This document shows positions 1 through 7,290 of a DNA stretch of 14,115 nt, piece after piece. Origin of the DNA: Spirochaetaceae bacterium (GTDB taxonomy: Bacteria; Spirochaetota; Spirochaetia; SZUA-6; Bin103); NCBI GenBank assembly GCA_028820215.1, contig JAPPKD010000180.1:1-14115 (forward strand), in the 5' to 3' direction. Below the pieces are notes generated by a model that did no database searches, was not told where the DNA came from, and saw only the letters and a program-made list of their open reading frames with translations. The first letter of the stretch is position 1, and the number at the start of each line of letters is the position of its first letter. A program made the position numbers and the translations under genes.

Positions 1-155
1 GTCCGTGTTTCTCCCATGCCAACGCCGGTCCGACCCGGCCGGTGGGGAAGCTTGATAATGGTTGAGCGAGCTCGCCGAGTGTAGCCGGGGCGGAGGCACA
101 CAAGGAAGCGCCGGGCCGACCGTCTCCGCTCGGGCCGAGCGCGACCGCTCTGCCG

Positions 156-184
156 TTGCGGAAAAATATGCTACCGGTTATGAT
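156..184 (+). promoter_or_regulatory. sigma70-like promoter of the AAA/DUF4143 gene
   Basis: A TTGCGG box at 156-161 and a TATGAT box at 179-184 are separated by exactly 17 bases. They match the -35 consensus at 3 of 6 positions and the -10 consensus at 5 of 6. The local sequence is much more AT-rich than its surroundings. The predicted transcript would begin near 191, leaving only about 10 bases before the ATG at 202 and no clear Shine-Dalgarno sequence. The mRNA may therefore be nearly leaderless. The call rests on pattern alone. Confidence 0.5.
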
Positions 185-194
185 GATAACTGGT
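173..194. promoter_or_regulatory. operator-like inverted repeat over the -10 box
   Basis: ACCGGTTAT (173-181) and ATAACTGGT (186-194) form 9-base arms around a 4-base centre, with 8 of 9 positions complementary. The dyad covers the predicted -10 box and transcription start and ends 7 bases before the ATG of the AAA/DUF4143 gene. A protein bound here would block RNA polymerase. Which protein binds is unknown. No DNA-binding domain is obvious in the downstream gene itself. Confidence 0.4.
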
Positions 195-201
195 AAGAAA
201 A

Positions 202-1533
202 ATGACCGATTCAGGGCCTCTGCTGGAAACCCTCAAGTCCTTGATCCTGGACTTCCAGGAGATGGAGCTCGAGACCGGCGTGCCCCGGCGCCTGCAGACC
301 GAAACGGTCCCGGGCAAGGCGATGGTGTGCATCGGCGTACGCCGTGGCGGCAAATCGACGTATCTCTACCAGTTGATCGCGCGCCTGCTGGAGCAGGGCA
401 TCCCTCGCCGGAACATCCTCTACCTCAACTTCTTCGACGACCGGCTGCACCGCCTGCGGCACGGCGACCTCGGCCTGATCACCGACGCGTACTTCTCCCT
501 CTACCCGGAGAAGAAGGACGTCGAGACCGTGCACTGCTTCTTCGACGAGATCCAGGCGGCTCCGGGCTGGGAGCCGTTCGTCGACCGCCTGCTGCGCACC
601 GAACGATGCCGGGTCCATCTCACCGGATCGTCGGCGCAACTGCTGTCGCGGGAGATCGCGACCCAGATGCGCGGGCGAGCGCTGTCGTGGGAGATCTTTC
701 CGTTCTCGTTCCGGGAGTACCTGGACTTTCGGGGGATCGACGCCGCGGGCGACCTGTCGACCAAGCGGCGCCTCACGATCGTCAAGGCGTTCGACGAGTA
801 CTGGGAGCGGGGAGGCTTTCCCGAGGTCGCCGGACTCGGCCGGGACCTGCGGATCAGGATCCACCAGGAGTACTTCAACACCATCCTGTTTCGGGACCTG
901 GTCGAGCGGCACGACATCTCCCACCCGCGGGCCGTGTCCGACCTGGCCCACCGGCTGGTGGACGACGCGGCCTCGCGCTACACGGTCAACAGCCTCACGG
1001 GCTATCTGAAGTCGCTCGGCCACAAGGTGCCGAAGACGGCGGTGTCGGAGTACCTGGAGTGGTTCGAGGACGCGTATTTCCTGTTCACCGTGCGCATCTT
1101 CGACGCGTCGTCGGCGCGCCGGAACGCCAACCCGAAGAAGGTGTACTGCATCGACCACGCCCTGATCGCTTCGGTGTCATCGGGGATTCTGGTCAACTCC
1201 GGCCACCTGCTGGAGAACCTGGTGTTCACGGCGTTGCGGCGCCGGCACCAGGAGATCCACTACTACCGGACGCGAACCGGGCGCGAGGTCGACTTCGTGG
1301 TGCCGCGCCGGGGCCGGCCGCCGATGCTGGTGCAGGCATGCGAGTCCTTGGCCGATCCGCGGACGCAGAAGCGGGAGACCGCCGCGCTGGCCGCGGCGAT
1401 GGCGGAGCTGGACGTCCGGACGGCCACCATCGTCACCCGCAACGAGCGGGAGCGGATCGAGACCGGCGGCGGGGTGATCGAGGTGGTGCCGGCGTGGCGG
1501 TTCCTGCTCGACACCGACCCCGCCGGCGAGTGA
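202..1533 (+). CDS. AAA family ATPase with C-terminal DUF4143 domain
   Basis: This 443-residue protein has the architecture of the widespread AAA_14 plus DUF4143 family. A P-loop G-V-R-R-G-G-K-S-T lies at residues 45-53 (Lys51). Walker B is at 111-116 and ends in Asp115-Glu116. A sensor-like L-T-G-S-S segment sits near 140-144. The C-terminal part holds G-R-E-V-D-F-V-V (360-367), the start of a PD-(D/E)XK-like fold. The expected E-x-K is instead V-Q-A-C near 377-380, followed by an acidic/basic helix. Many members of this subfamily seem to have such a non-catalytic form, so nuclease activity is doubtful. The length is normal for the family. Cellular role is poorly known; a stress, toxin-antitoxin-like or mobile-element-linked function is often suggested. 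It stands alone, convergent with the RpiR gene, behind its own promoter and dyad. A longer overlapping frame from 156 was rejected as a shadow. Confidence 0.9.
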   Translation: MTDSGPLLETLKSLILDFQEMELETGVPRRLQTETVPGKAMVCIGVRRGGKSTYLYQLIARLLEQGIPRRNILYLNFFDDRLHRLRHGDLGLITDAYFSLYPEKKDVETVHCFFDEIQAAPGWEPFVDRLLRTERCRVHLTGSSAQLLSREIATQMRGRALSWEIFPFSFREYLDFRGIDAAGDLSTKRRLTIVKAFDEYWERGGFPEVAGLGRDLRIRIHQEYFNTILFRDLVERHDISHPRAVSDLAHRLVDDAASRYTVNSLTGYLKSLGHKVPKTAVSEYLEWFEDAYFLFTVRIFDASSARRNANPKKVYCIDHALIASVSSGILVNSGHLLENLVFTALRRRHQEIHYYRTRTGREVDFVVPRRGRPPMLVQACESLADPRTQKRETAALAAAMAELDVRTATIVTRNERERIETGGGVIEVVPAWRFLLDTDPAGE

Positions 1534-1581
1534 CGGAGCGCGAGCGGAGCCGGCCGGCGCGACCCGCCCGAGAGACTCCTT

Positions 1582-2559
1582 TCAGTCGCCGAGGGGCTTC
1601 GAGTCGTCGTCGTCGCGCGTGTGGACGAGGTGGTACTTGATGCGGCGCATGGACTCCACCGCGGTGTCGCCGCGGAGCTCCGCCACTTCGTAGGCCAGCA
1701 TGTCGATCAGCGCCAGCAGGACGTATCGGGCGGGGGTCGGGGACAGGATGTTCGTCGGTTCGACGATGTGAAACGGCACCACTACGCTCGCCACCCGCGA
1801 CAGCGGGGAGTCCGGCGCGGTCAAGGCGATCGTGTCGGCGCCGTACTGACTGGCGATCTCGGCGGCTCGCAGGATCGGCTCGTACCGGCCGGTGATGGAC
1901 AGCACCAGCAGCACGTCATCCGCCTTCAGTGCGGCCGCCATCATCAGTTGGAGTTGCGCGTCGTTGCAGTAGGATGCGCGCACCCCCAACCGGAACAGGC
2001 GGTTCTCCGCCTCCATCGCCGCCATCGAGGATCCGCCGCCGCCGCCGAAGATCAGCACGCGAGCCGCGCCCGCGATCACCGCGGCGGCCCGCTTCAAGGT
2101 CGTCTCGTCGATCTGCTCGACCAGCGCCTCCAGGGAGCGGTGGATCAGCGAAACGATCTCGTTCACCGCGTCGCCGTTCTGCACCGGGACCGGGCGCGGG
2201 TGCAGGAAGCGATCGCCGACCGCCAGCAGCTTGGCCAGCTCCAGCTTCAGGTCACGCAGTCCGCTGCACCCCACGGACTGGCAGAATCGTGAGACCGTAG
2301 CGGTGCTCACCCCTGCGCGCGCGGCGATGTCCCGGGTGTGGGAGTGGACGGCGAACTCGGGGTCGGCCCGGACCAGGTCGGCGACGCGGCGTTCGCCGCG
2401 GCTCATCGTCGGACCGGACCGCACGATCTGCGAGAGCAGATCCGGCCCGGAGGCGACTCTGCGAGTCTCGGCTTGACGTGAGTGAAACAAGATACATCGT
2501 ATGGCAATGGAGTTCTTGGGGCCATGCGCTCCGCCGTCGGTCGGCGGGGAGACGGACAC
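1582..2559 (-). CDS. RpiR/MurR-family transcriptional regulator (HTH plus SIS domain)
   Basis: This is a DNA-binding regulator of sugar metabolism. The N-terminal HTH_6 domain spans about residues 40-115, with recognition segment A-R-A-G-V-S-T-A-T-V-S-R-F-C at 80-93. A SIS domain at about 155-295 contains the glycine-rich V-L-I-F-G-G-G-G-G-S-S motif (168-178) and L-S-I-T-G-R (220-225), which bind a phosphosugar in related proteins. The gene diverges from the sugar-binding protein gene at 2616, which makes that gene the obvious target. The start is uncertain. GTG at 2559 gives 325 residues, with an AGAGGA about 17 bases upstream, too distant to be convincing. TTG at 2490 would give 302 residues, still includes the whole HTH domain, and leaves a longer divergent intergenic region. 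A start inside the HTH at the methionine near residue 52 would break the domain. Confidence 0.9.
   Translation of the reverse strand: MSVSPPTDGGAHGPKNSIAIRCILFHSRQAETRRVASGPDLLSQIVRSGPTMSRGERRVADLVRADPEFAVHSHTRDIAARAGVSTATVSRFCQSVGCSGLRDLKLELAKLLAVGDRFLHPRPVPVQNGDAVNEIVSLIHRSLEALVEQIDETTLKRAAAVIAGAARVLIFGGGGGSSMAAMEAENRLFRLGVRASYCNDAQLQLMMAAALKADDVLLVLSITGRYEPILRAAEIASQYGADTIALTAPDSPLSRVASVVVPFHIVEPTNILSPTPARYVLLALIDMLAYEVAELRGDTAVESMRRIKYHLVHTRDDDDSKPLGD
2473..2502 (+). promoter_or_regulatory. possible promoter/operator region for the first sugar-binding protein
   Basis: TTGACG at 2473-2478 is a good -35 box. The best -10 candidate is a poor one, TCGTAT at 2497-2502, 18 bases downstream. 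A short dyad, ATAC-ATC-GTAT, lies at 2492-2502. The element overlaps the 5' end of the RpiR gene if that gene starts at 2559, and adjoins it if the TTG at 2490 is used. It suits autoregulation plus control of the divergent transporter gene. Low confidence. Confidence 0.25.
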
Positions 2560-2602
2560 CAGCCGGATGGACGGTCCTCTCAGGCGCCGAGCAGACCACT
2601 CC

Positions 2603-2609
2603 GAGGAGG
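2603..2609 (+). promoter_or_regulatory. ribosome binding site deciding the start at 2616
   Basis: GAGGAGG ends 6 bases before the ATG at 2616. This strong Shine-Dalgarno match, followed by a clean signal peptide, is why the start was placed here. The reading frame is open about 46 codons further upstream, to 2478. Confidence 0.8.
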
Positions 2610-2615
2610 AGCCAG

Positions 2616-3866
2616 ATGGCCAGGAGACCGGTGATCGTTACGACTCTGATCCCCGCGTTGTTGATCGCCGGCGCCGTCGCGGCACTCGCGACCGGGGAGA
2701 TGGAGACGCCAAAGACCGGCGTCACCTTCTTCTGGGCGCTGTACGACGGTCTGACCGAGGAGTACCGTGCCGAGCTGCAGGACGCGTTCAACGCGGCGCA
2801 TGGCGACGTCGAAGTGGAGATCGTGGCGATCCAGTGGGAACAGTTGCACGACCGGCTGACCACCTCGCTCGCGGGTGGCAAGCCGCCCGAAGTCTCCGTG
2901 ATCGGTACCCGCTGGCTGCTGGAGTTCATGGCGCTCGACGCGGTCGAGGAAGTGACCCAATACGTCCGCAAGGCGACGATCGACAACATCGCCCCCGGCG
3001 CGATGGAGGCTCGCGTCGGCGGCCGCCTGATGGGACTGCCGATCGCCGCCGGCGCCCGTATCCTGGCGTACAACCCGAACCTCACCTCGGTCGTCCCGCA
3101 GACCATGGAGGAGCTCCGCACCGAGGCGATGCGCGTTACCGCCGACACCGATGCCTACGGCCTGATCATGCCCGGCAGGAAGTTCAACGAGCTGACCGAC
3201 TTCGCCCATTACCTGCTGGCGGCGGGGGGCTACTTCTTCGAGACGCTCCCGGACGGCAGCTACGGCGCGTCCACCGTCAACTCGCCGGAGGGCGTGAAGG
3301 CGCTGGAATTCATGGTCAAGCTGGCCAACGAGGATCAGGTCGTGCAACAGGGCTACCTCGCATTGGACCGCAAGGAGTCGCACCCGATCTTCTACACCGG
3401 CAACGCCGGCTACGTGTTCATCGGCGCCTGGGTGGAGTCTGCGATGAATCAGGCCGGAGCGGATTTCCAGGCACAGTACGCGCAGATACCCGGATTCGCG
3501 GGCCGGCCGTCGACGCCGCTCATCATCACCGACTCGGTAGCCATGTTCAGCGGCACCAATCTGGAAGCGGCAGGGAAGTTCCTCGACTTCTTCTATCAGG
3601 ACGAATGGAAGGCGACGTTTGACGAGCTGGTCGGCTTTCCGCCGGTCACGATCAGCGCCGGCATGCTGCCGCAGTTCCAGTCGCCCCTGTATCGGGCGCT
3701 CGGTGAGGCGGCGCTGAACGCCAGGGGCTGGCCGCTGATGGACGGCTGGGCGGAGTACAGCGACATCATCTGGAATGCGGTGCAGAAGGCGTTCCTCAAG
3801 CAGATGACCCCCCAGGAGGCGCTCGACGAAGCGGCGGCCAAGATCGACGGCCTGCGCGGCATGTAG
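2616..3866 (+). CDS. ABC transporter sugar-binding protein (family 1 type), first copy
   Basis: This 416-residue exported solute-binding protein would capture a sugar or oligosaccharide for an ABC importer. It begins M-A-R-R, followed by a hydrophobic stretch to about residue 26 with a likely cleavage after A-L-A. There is no lipobox cysteine, so it is probably periplasmic or released rather than lipid-anchored. The mature part shows the family pattern: a first strand (G-V-T-F-F-W), a helix ending in D-A-F-N-A-A-H, then L-T-T-S-L-A-G-G-K-P-P-E-V (81-93), and later L-A-Y-N-P-N-L. Helix-rich D-E-A-A-A-K-I lies near the C-terminus. The length fits the family (400-450). It is preceded by a strong GAGGAGG and diverges from the RpiR regulator, which probably controls it. 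No permease follows on this strand. The nearest permeases are the convergent pair at 5430-7225. The substrate cannot be read from the sequence. Confidence 0.9.
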   Translation: MARRPVIVTTLIPALLIAGAVAALATGEMETPKTGVTFFWALYDGLTEEYRAELQDAFNAAHGDVEVEIVAIQWEQLHDRLTTSLAGGKPPEVSVIGTRWLLEFMALDAVEEVTQYVRKATIDNIAPGAMEARVGGRLMGLPIAAGARILAYNPNLTSVVPQTMEELRTEAMRVTADTDAYGLIMPGRKFNELTDFAHYLLAAGGYFFETLPDGSYGASTVNSPEGVKALEFMVKLANEDQVVQQGYLALDRKESHPIFYTGNAGYVFIGAWVESAMNQAGADFQAQYAQIPGFAGRPSTPLIITDSVAMFSGTNLEAAGKFLDFFYQDEWKATFDELVGFPPVTISAGMLPQFQSPLYRALGEAALNARGWPLMDGWAEYSDIIWNAVQKAFLKQMTPQEALDEAAAKIDGLRGM

Positions 3867-3964
3867 CGCGGATTCGCCGGGAGGCTCGCCGATCGTCGGA
3901 ACGGGGCCGAAAGTGGTTTACATCTCCTGCCGGCAGATGCGCGTGATCGTCATCATTGCGTCAA

Positions 3965-3997
3965 CATATCGGTGAACGGGGTTGTCATATCGTTGAA
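3965..3997. repeat. 12-base direct repeat upstream of the second sugar-binding protein
   Basis: CATATCGGTGAA (3965-3976) and CATATCGTTGAA (3986-3997) match at 11 of 12 positions and start 21 bases apart, about two helical turns, which puts them on the same DNA face. The pair lies 80-112 bases before the ATG at 4077. This is a typical position for a tandem activator or repressor site. The binding protein is unknown. Confidence 0.4.
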
Positions 3998-4013
3998 GAG
4001 GCCACGTATGGCG

Positions 4014-4042
4014 TTGACATGAGAGAAAATCATATTCATCCT
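4014..4042 (+). promoter_or_regulatory. possible promoter of the second sugar-binding protein
   Basis: A perfect TTGACA lies at 4014-4019 in an AT-rich stretch that ends 35 bases before the start codon. The -10 box is unclear: TATTCA at 4033-4038 is too close (13-base spacer), and the hexamer at the ideal distance (CATCCT, 4037-4042) is poor. An activator-dependent promoter helped by the upstream repeats would fit. The region from 3867 to 4013 holds no gene and no convincing terminator. Confidence 0.3.
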
Positions 4043-4062
4043 TGCAGGTACGAACACCGGCC

Positions 4063-4070
4063 TGAGGAGG
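4063..4070 (+). promoter_or_regulatory. strong ribosome binding site for the gene at 4077
   Basis: GAGGAGGA lies about 6 bases before the ATG at 4077. It is a near-ideal anti-16S match, suggesting high expression as expected for a binding protein, and it fixes the start. Confidence 0.75.
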
Positions 4071-4076
4071 AAGAAC

Positions 4077-5360
4077 ATGGCCAAGAAGGTGCGACTACTG
4101 GCGCTGTCGTTGTGCGCGTCCGTGCTCGGTGCCGGCATCTGCTTCGCTTCTGCGGAGATGGAGTCCGCCGCGGATGACACGAAGGAGATCGCCTGGCAGG
4201 TGTGGGTCACCCCCAACCTGACCCTGGAGTTCTGGCAGGAGGTGGCGGACGCCTTCGTTGCCGAGCATCCGGACGTCACCATCGAGTTGATCGAGGCCAA
4301 CGCGGCGGTCACGCCCTCGGCGACCGACTTCATCAAGACCCGGATCGCCGCCGGCGACGTGCCCGACCTGATGTCCAACATCGGCATCAAGGACTTCGCC
4401 GACGCCGGCATCCTGTGGGCGCTGCCGGACGACGATCCCGACCTGCAGCGGATCCGCAACCTGGACACCGCTCGCTACCAGGGGACGCTGTACGGATTGC
4501 CCACCTCGATGCAGCCGCAGGGGTTGCTGTTCTACAACAAGGCGCTGTTCGCCGAGGCGGGCTTGGCCGATACGCCGAAGACGTGGGACGAGTTCCTGGC
4601 CGCGTGCGGCAAGCTGCGCGACGCGGGCATCACGCCCATCATCACCGGCGGGGAATGGGTCGCGGGGTTCGCGTTCTCGATACTCACCAACGCCGACGTG
4701 TTTCAGAAGAACACGGCGTGGTACGCCGACCGCTGGGACGGTGATGTCGACTTCGAGACCGGCTTCGCGGAAGCCGCCGGATTCTTCAAGCAGCTTGTGG
4801 ACGGCGAATGCTTCAACAAGGGAGCCCTCAGCGTGGGCTACGCCGACCTGGAGCAGCAGTTCCTGGCCGGCAAGGGCGCCATCTATCCGATGGGGAGCTG
4901 GTTTACGGCAGCCGAGGGGAAAGCGGACAAGGATTTCGAGGTTGGCGTGTTCTATCCGCCGACGTCAGACGGTGCCCAGCACCTGATGCAGGGGCTGAAT
5001 TACGGCAGCATCGGCATCTACAACGAGTCCGAGCATCCGGAAACGGTATACGAACTGCTGAAGTTCGTGCTGATGGACGACGTGTACGGCGCCAAACTTC
5101 TGGAGGTGGACGGGCTGTTCTCCGCGCTGGATCCGCCTCTGACTTATCCGATGACGCCGCTGCAGTTGGAGTTGCAGGACCTGCTTGGCGAAGCGCCGAC
5201 CACCTCGGGGCTGTACGGCCTCATCGTGGGAGAGCCGCCGCCACCCGGAATCATGGCCGTCTACGACCGCGTGGGCCAGTCGTTCCTGGCCGGTATGGTC
5301 ACTGACGTGGGCAGCGCGCTGCGTGAGCTCGACGAATTCTGGAACGACGCGGAGCGCTAG
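4077..5360 (+). CDS. ABC transporter sugar-binding protein (family 1 type), second copy
   Basis: This 427-residue exported solute-binding protein starts with M-A-K-K and a hydrophobic segment to about residue 26, with a likely cut after F-A-S-A. A cysteine at residue 22 follows A-G-I, a poor lipobox. The mature part begins E-M-E-S, much like the E-M-E-T of the first binding protein. Family signatures follow: D-A-F-V-A-E-H-P-D-V-T-I-E (58-70), then R-I-A-A-G-D-V-P-D-L, L-Y-G-L-P, L-L-F-Y-N-K-A-L-F-A-E-A-G-L, and T-P-K-T-W-D-E-F. This is the classic order in maltose/multiple-sugar binding proteins. It diverges clearly from the gene at 2616, so this is not a recent duplication. It is convergent with the permease operon, with only 69 bases between stop codons, so it is the closest candidate partner for those permeases. 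The ligand is unknown. Confidence 0.92.
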   Translation: MAKKVRLLALSLCASVLGAGICFASAEMESAADDTKEIAWQVWVTPNLTLEFWQEVADAFVAEHPDVTIELIEANAAVTPSATDFIKTRIAAGDVPDLMSNIGIKDFADAGILWALPDDDPDLQRIRNLDTARYQGTLYGLPTSMQPQGLLFYNKALFAEAGLADTPKTWDEFLAACGKLRDAGITPIITGGEWVAGFAFSILTNADVFQKNTAWYADRWDGDVDFETGFAEAAGFFKQLVDGECFNKGALSVGYADLEQQFLAGKGAIYPMGSWFTAAEGKADKDFEVGVFYPPTSDGAQHLMQGLNYGSIGIYNESEHPETVYELLKFVLMDDVYGAKLLEVDGLFSALDPPLTYPMTPLQLELQDLLGEAPTTSGLYGLIVGEPPPPGIMAVYDRVGQSFLAGMVTDVGSALRELDEFWNDAER

Positions 5361-5393
5361 AGCTAACGGACGTACCGCAAAGCGACGATTCAG

Positions 5394-5421
5394 GCGGGGG
5401 CGGCGCCGCGCCGTTCCCCGC
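5394..5421. terminator. possible shared stem-loop between convergent genes
   Basis: GCGGGG (5394-5399) pairs with CCCCGC (5416-5421), and the loop contains the self-complementary GCGGCGCCGC (5400-5409). It sits in the 69-base gap between two convergent genes, where a bidirectional terminator would be expected. There is no T-tract on either strand, so intrinsic termination is unproven. Confidence 0.3.
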
Positions 5422-5429
5422 TCATCCTC

Positions 5430-6281
5430 TCAGCCCTTCAACGTCCCCGCGGTCAGCCCGGACACGAAGTGACGCTGCATGACCACGTAGAATGCCGCCA
5501 CCGGGAAGATCGCCATGAACAGGATGGCGAACACGTCTTCCCACTTCTGTACGTACTGGCCGATCGCCCGGTACACGCCGATCGTGATGGTGTAGTACTT
5601 CGAGGTGCCCAGGATGATCAGCGGGCTGACGAAGTCGTTCCATGTCCAGAGCGCGACGAATATGACCACGCTGGCGATCGCCGGAGTGATCAGCGGGGAG
5701 ATGATCCGCGCGAAGATCAGCACCTCTCCGGCCCCGTCGAGCCGCGCGGACTCGTCGAGCTGTATCGGAATGGTGCGGATGTAGCCGGCGAACACGAACA
5801 CGGCGAACGGCAGGTACCAGGCCAGGCTGGCGAGCAGCAGGCCCGGCACCGTGAACATCAACCCGAGCTGTCGCAGCACCTGCACCAGCGGCAGCAGGAT
5901 CACCTGCGCCGGCACCATCAATCCGGCCAGCAGCAGCAGGTAGGACAGCGTGAAGAACCGGTGTCGGCGCCGGCCGAGCACGTACGACATGGCCGCCCCG
6001 AGGATCACGACCAGCGTCACGGTCGCGCTGCTGAGCACGACCGAGGTCCCGTACGCGATGCCGACGTTGAACTGGGGGGTATCGAGATTGCGCGCGAGGT
6101 TGTCCAGCGTCAGGCGCGCGAACGGGATGCCCAGCGGGCTGGCAAAGATGTCGGCGCGCGTCTTGAAGACGTTGACGATGGCGATGTAGAACGGCACCAG
6201 AAAGATGCCGCCGGTCACCAGCAGGAATCCGTGACGGGCGACCGACGGCAGATCGCGGAGCCCTCTCCTCGTGCGGTTCAC
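5430..6281 (-). CDS. MalG-type ABC sugar permease
   Basis: This 283-residue inner-membrane protein has about six hydrophobic segments and is one half of the transmembrane channel of a carbohydrate ABC importer (CUT1 type). The cytoplasmic EAA loop that docks to the ATPase is seen at about residues 176-196, with D-E-S-A-R-L-D-G-A-G as its core. The C-terminus ends V-S-G-L-T-A-G-T-L-K-G, the usual MalG-type ending. The GTG at 6281 was chosen because it gives the normal family length and lies only 8 bases after the stop of the MalF-type gene. The frame stays open far upstream, but that part lies inside the other permease gene. No strong Shine-Dalgarno is visible, so translation is probably coupled to the upstream gene. 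The substrate is unknown. Confidence 0.92.
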   Translation of the reverse strand: MNRTRRGLRDLPSVARHGFLLVTGGIFLVPFYIAIVNVFKTRADIFASPLGIPFARLTLDNLARNLDTPQFNVGIAYGTSVVLSSATVTLVVILGAAMSYVLGRRRHRFFTLSYLLLLAGLMVPAQVILLPLVQVLRQLGLMFTVPGLLLASLAWYLPFAVFVFAGYIRTIPIQLDESARLDGAGEVLIFARIISPLITPAIASVVIFVALWTWNDFVSPLIILGTSKYYTITIGVYRAIGQYVQKWEDVFAILFMAIFPVAAFYVVMQRHFVSGLTAGTLKG

Positions 6282-6289
6282 GTGCGCGC

Positions 6290-7225
6290 CTACATCACCA
6301 GTCGTTCTTCGCGCCGGCGCAGCAGCAGCACCAGCGTGATGGAGACGACGCCTACGATCAGCAGCATGTAGATGGCCAGGCTGGACCCGTACGACATGCG
6401 GTTCTGCTGGAAGCCGACGCGGATGATCTGCAGGGCGATGGTCTCGGTAGCCCCGGCGGGGCCGCCGCTGGTGAGCACGACCACCAGGTCGTAGATGCGC
6501 ATGTAGCCCGTGAACAGGAACACCATGACGGCCGTGAGAGCCGGCGCCAGCCACGGGAACGTCACGGAAATGAAGCGCTGCCACGCCGAAGCGCCGTCGA
6601 TGGTGGCGGCGTCGTAGAGATCGCCGGGCACCGCCTGCAGCCCCGCCAGGTAGATCACCGTGACGAACCCGGTGTCGCGCCAGAGATTGATGATCAGGAC
6701 CGACCACGGCGCCAGCCGCGGATCGCCCAGCCAGTCGATCGGCTCCATGCCGGCAGCCGCGAACAGCCCGCCCAGGATGCCGTTGTAGCTGAGGAGCGCC
6801 TTCCAGATGAATCCCACCGCGACCGAGCTGATCAACAGCGGGAAGAAGAACGCGGCCCGATACGCCTTGGTCATGGGCCCCGGCCGATTCATCAGCACGG
6901 CAAGGAACAGTCCCAGCGCGTTGCCGAGCAGCGCTCCGGGGACGGTGAAGAAGAACGTGATGCGCAACGCACTGTGGAAGTGTCGGTCGTTCAGGCCGCG
7001 CATGTAGTTCTTCAGCCCGACGAAGTTCATCGTCGAGCGGATCCCGTCCCAATCGAAAAACGAGTAGTACAGGCTGAGGATGATCGGCAGGACCATGAAC
7101 GCCAGGTAGATGACGAACCCCGGTGCGAACAACAGCGCTGTGCCCAGCGCATCGCGCCGTGCCGCCGCCGCGAACCGAAGAGGGCGGTGCGTCACGACCT
7201 GCTCGCCGGCGTTCTGTCCCCGCAT
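6290..7225 (-). CDS. MalF-type ABC sugar permease
   Basis: This 311-residue inner-membrane protein is the other half of the CUT1 importer channel. The first membrane segment lies at about residues 30-54 (A-P-G-F-V-I-Y-L-A-F-M-V-L-P), followed by Y-S-F-F-D-W-D, common in this family. The EAA loop is at about 204-224, with Y-D-A-A-T-I-D-G-A at its start. A periplasm-side L-T-S-G-G-P motif near 251-256 and T-E-T-I-A-L just after are also typical. ATG at 7225 is used, with only GGGA as a weak ribosome site. It pairs with the MalG-type gene 8 bases downstream. No ABC ATPase follows. Such importers often share one MsmX/UgpC-like ATPase encoded elsewhere, which I infer here. Confidence 0.93.
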   Translation of the reverse strand: MRGQNAGEQVVTHRPLRFAAAARRDALGTALLFAPGFVIYLAFMVLPIILSLYYSFFDWDGIRSTMNFVGLKNYMRGLNDRHFHSALRITFFFTVPGALLGNALGLFLAVLMNRPGPMTKAYRAAFFFPLLISSVAVGFIWKALLSYNGILGGLFAAAGMEPIDWLGDPRLAPWSVLIINLWRDTGFVTVIYLAGLQAVPGDLYDAATIDGASAWQRFISVTFPWLAPALTAVMVFLFTGYMRIYDLVVVLTSGGPAGATETIALQIIRVGFQQNRMSYGSSLAIYMLLIVGVVSITLVLLLRRREERLVM

Positions 7226-7239
7226 CGATCCCGGCGCGC

Positions 7240-7250
7240 AGTATACAATG
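7240..7250 (-). promoter_or_regulatory. possible internal promoter before the permease genes
   Basis: On the minus strand the 65-base gap between the dehydratase-like gene and the MalF-type gene contains CATTGTATACT, with a TATACT -10 box at 7245-7240. No good -35 box is seen 16-18 bases upstream. Transcription would start about 8 bases before the ATG at 7225, giving a nearly leaderless message. It would let the permeases be expressed apart from the three upstream genes. Confidence 0.3.
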
Positions 7251-7290
7251 CCTCGATCTCCGCCCAGCGGATGCTCGGCGACCGGGTCGG

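Noticed and set aside
1..155. A possible end of a gene at the left edge
   Set aside because: The plus frame from base 1 is open for only 27 codons before TAG at 82-84 and resembles nothing. No supported gene was seen on either strand.
1534..1581. Terminator between the convergent AAA/DUF4143 and RpiR genes
   Set aside because: A small GCCGGCCGGC palindrome is present, but the stem is short and no T-run follows on either strand.
156..1640. A 494-codon frame overlapping the AAA/DUF4143 gene
   Set aside because: Same strand, other frame. The product is Arg/Gly/Pro-rich, while the overlapped frame has Walker A, Walker B and DUF4143 features.
3867..3960. Rho-independent terminator after the first binding protein
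   Set aside because: Only short or bulged stems (for example around 3921-3939) and no T-run were found.
4077..4160. Lipoprotein signal in the second binding protein (Cys at residue 22)
   Set aside because: The residues before the cysteine are A-G-I; isoleucine at -1 does not fit a lipobox. Ordinary cleavage after F-A-S-A is more likely.
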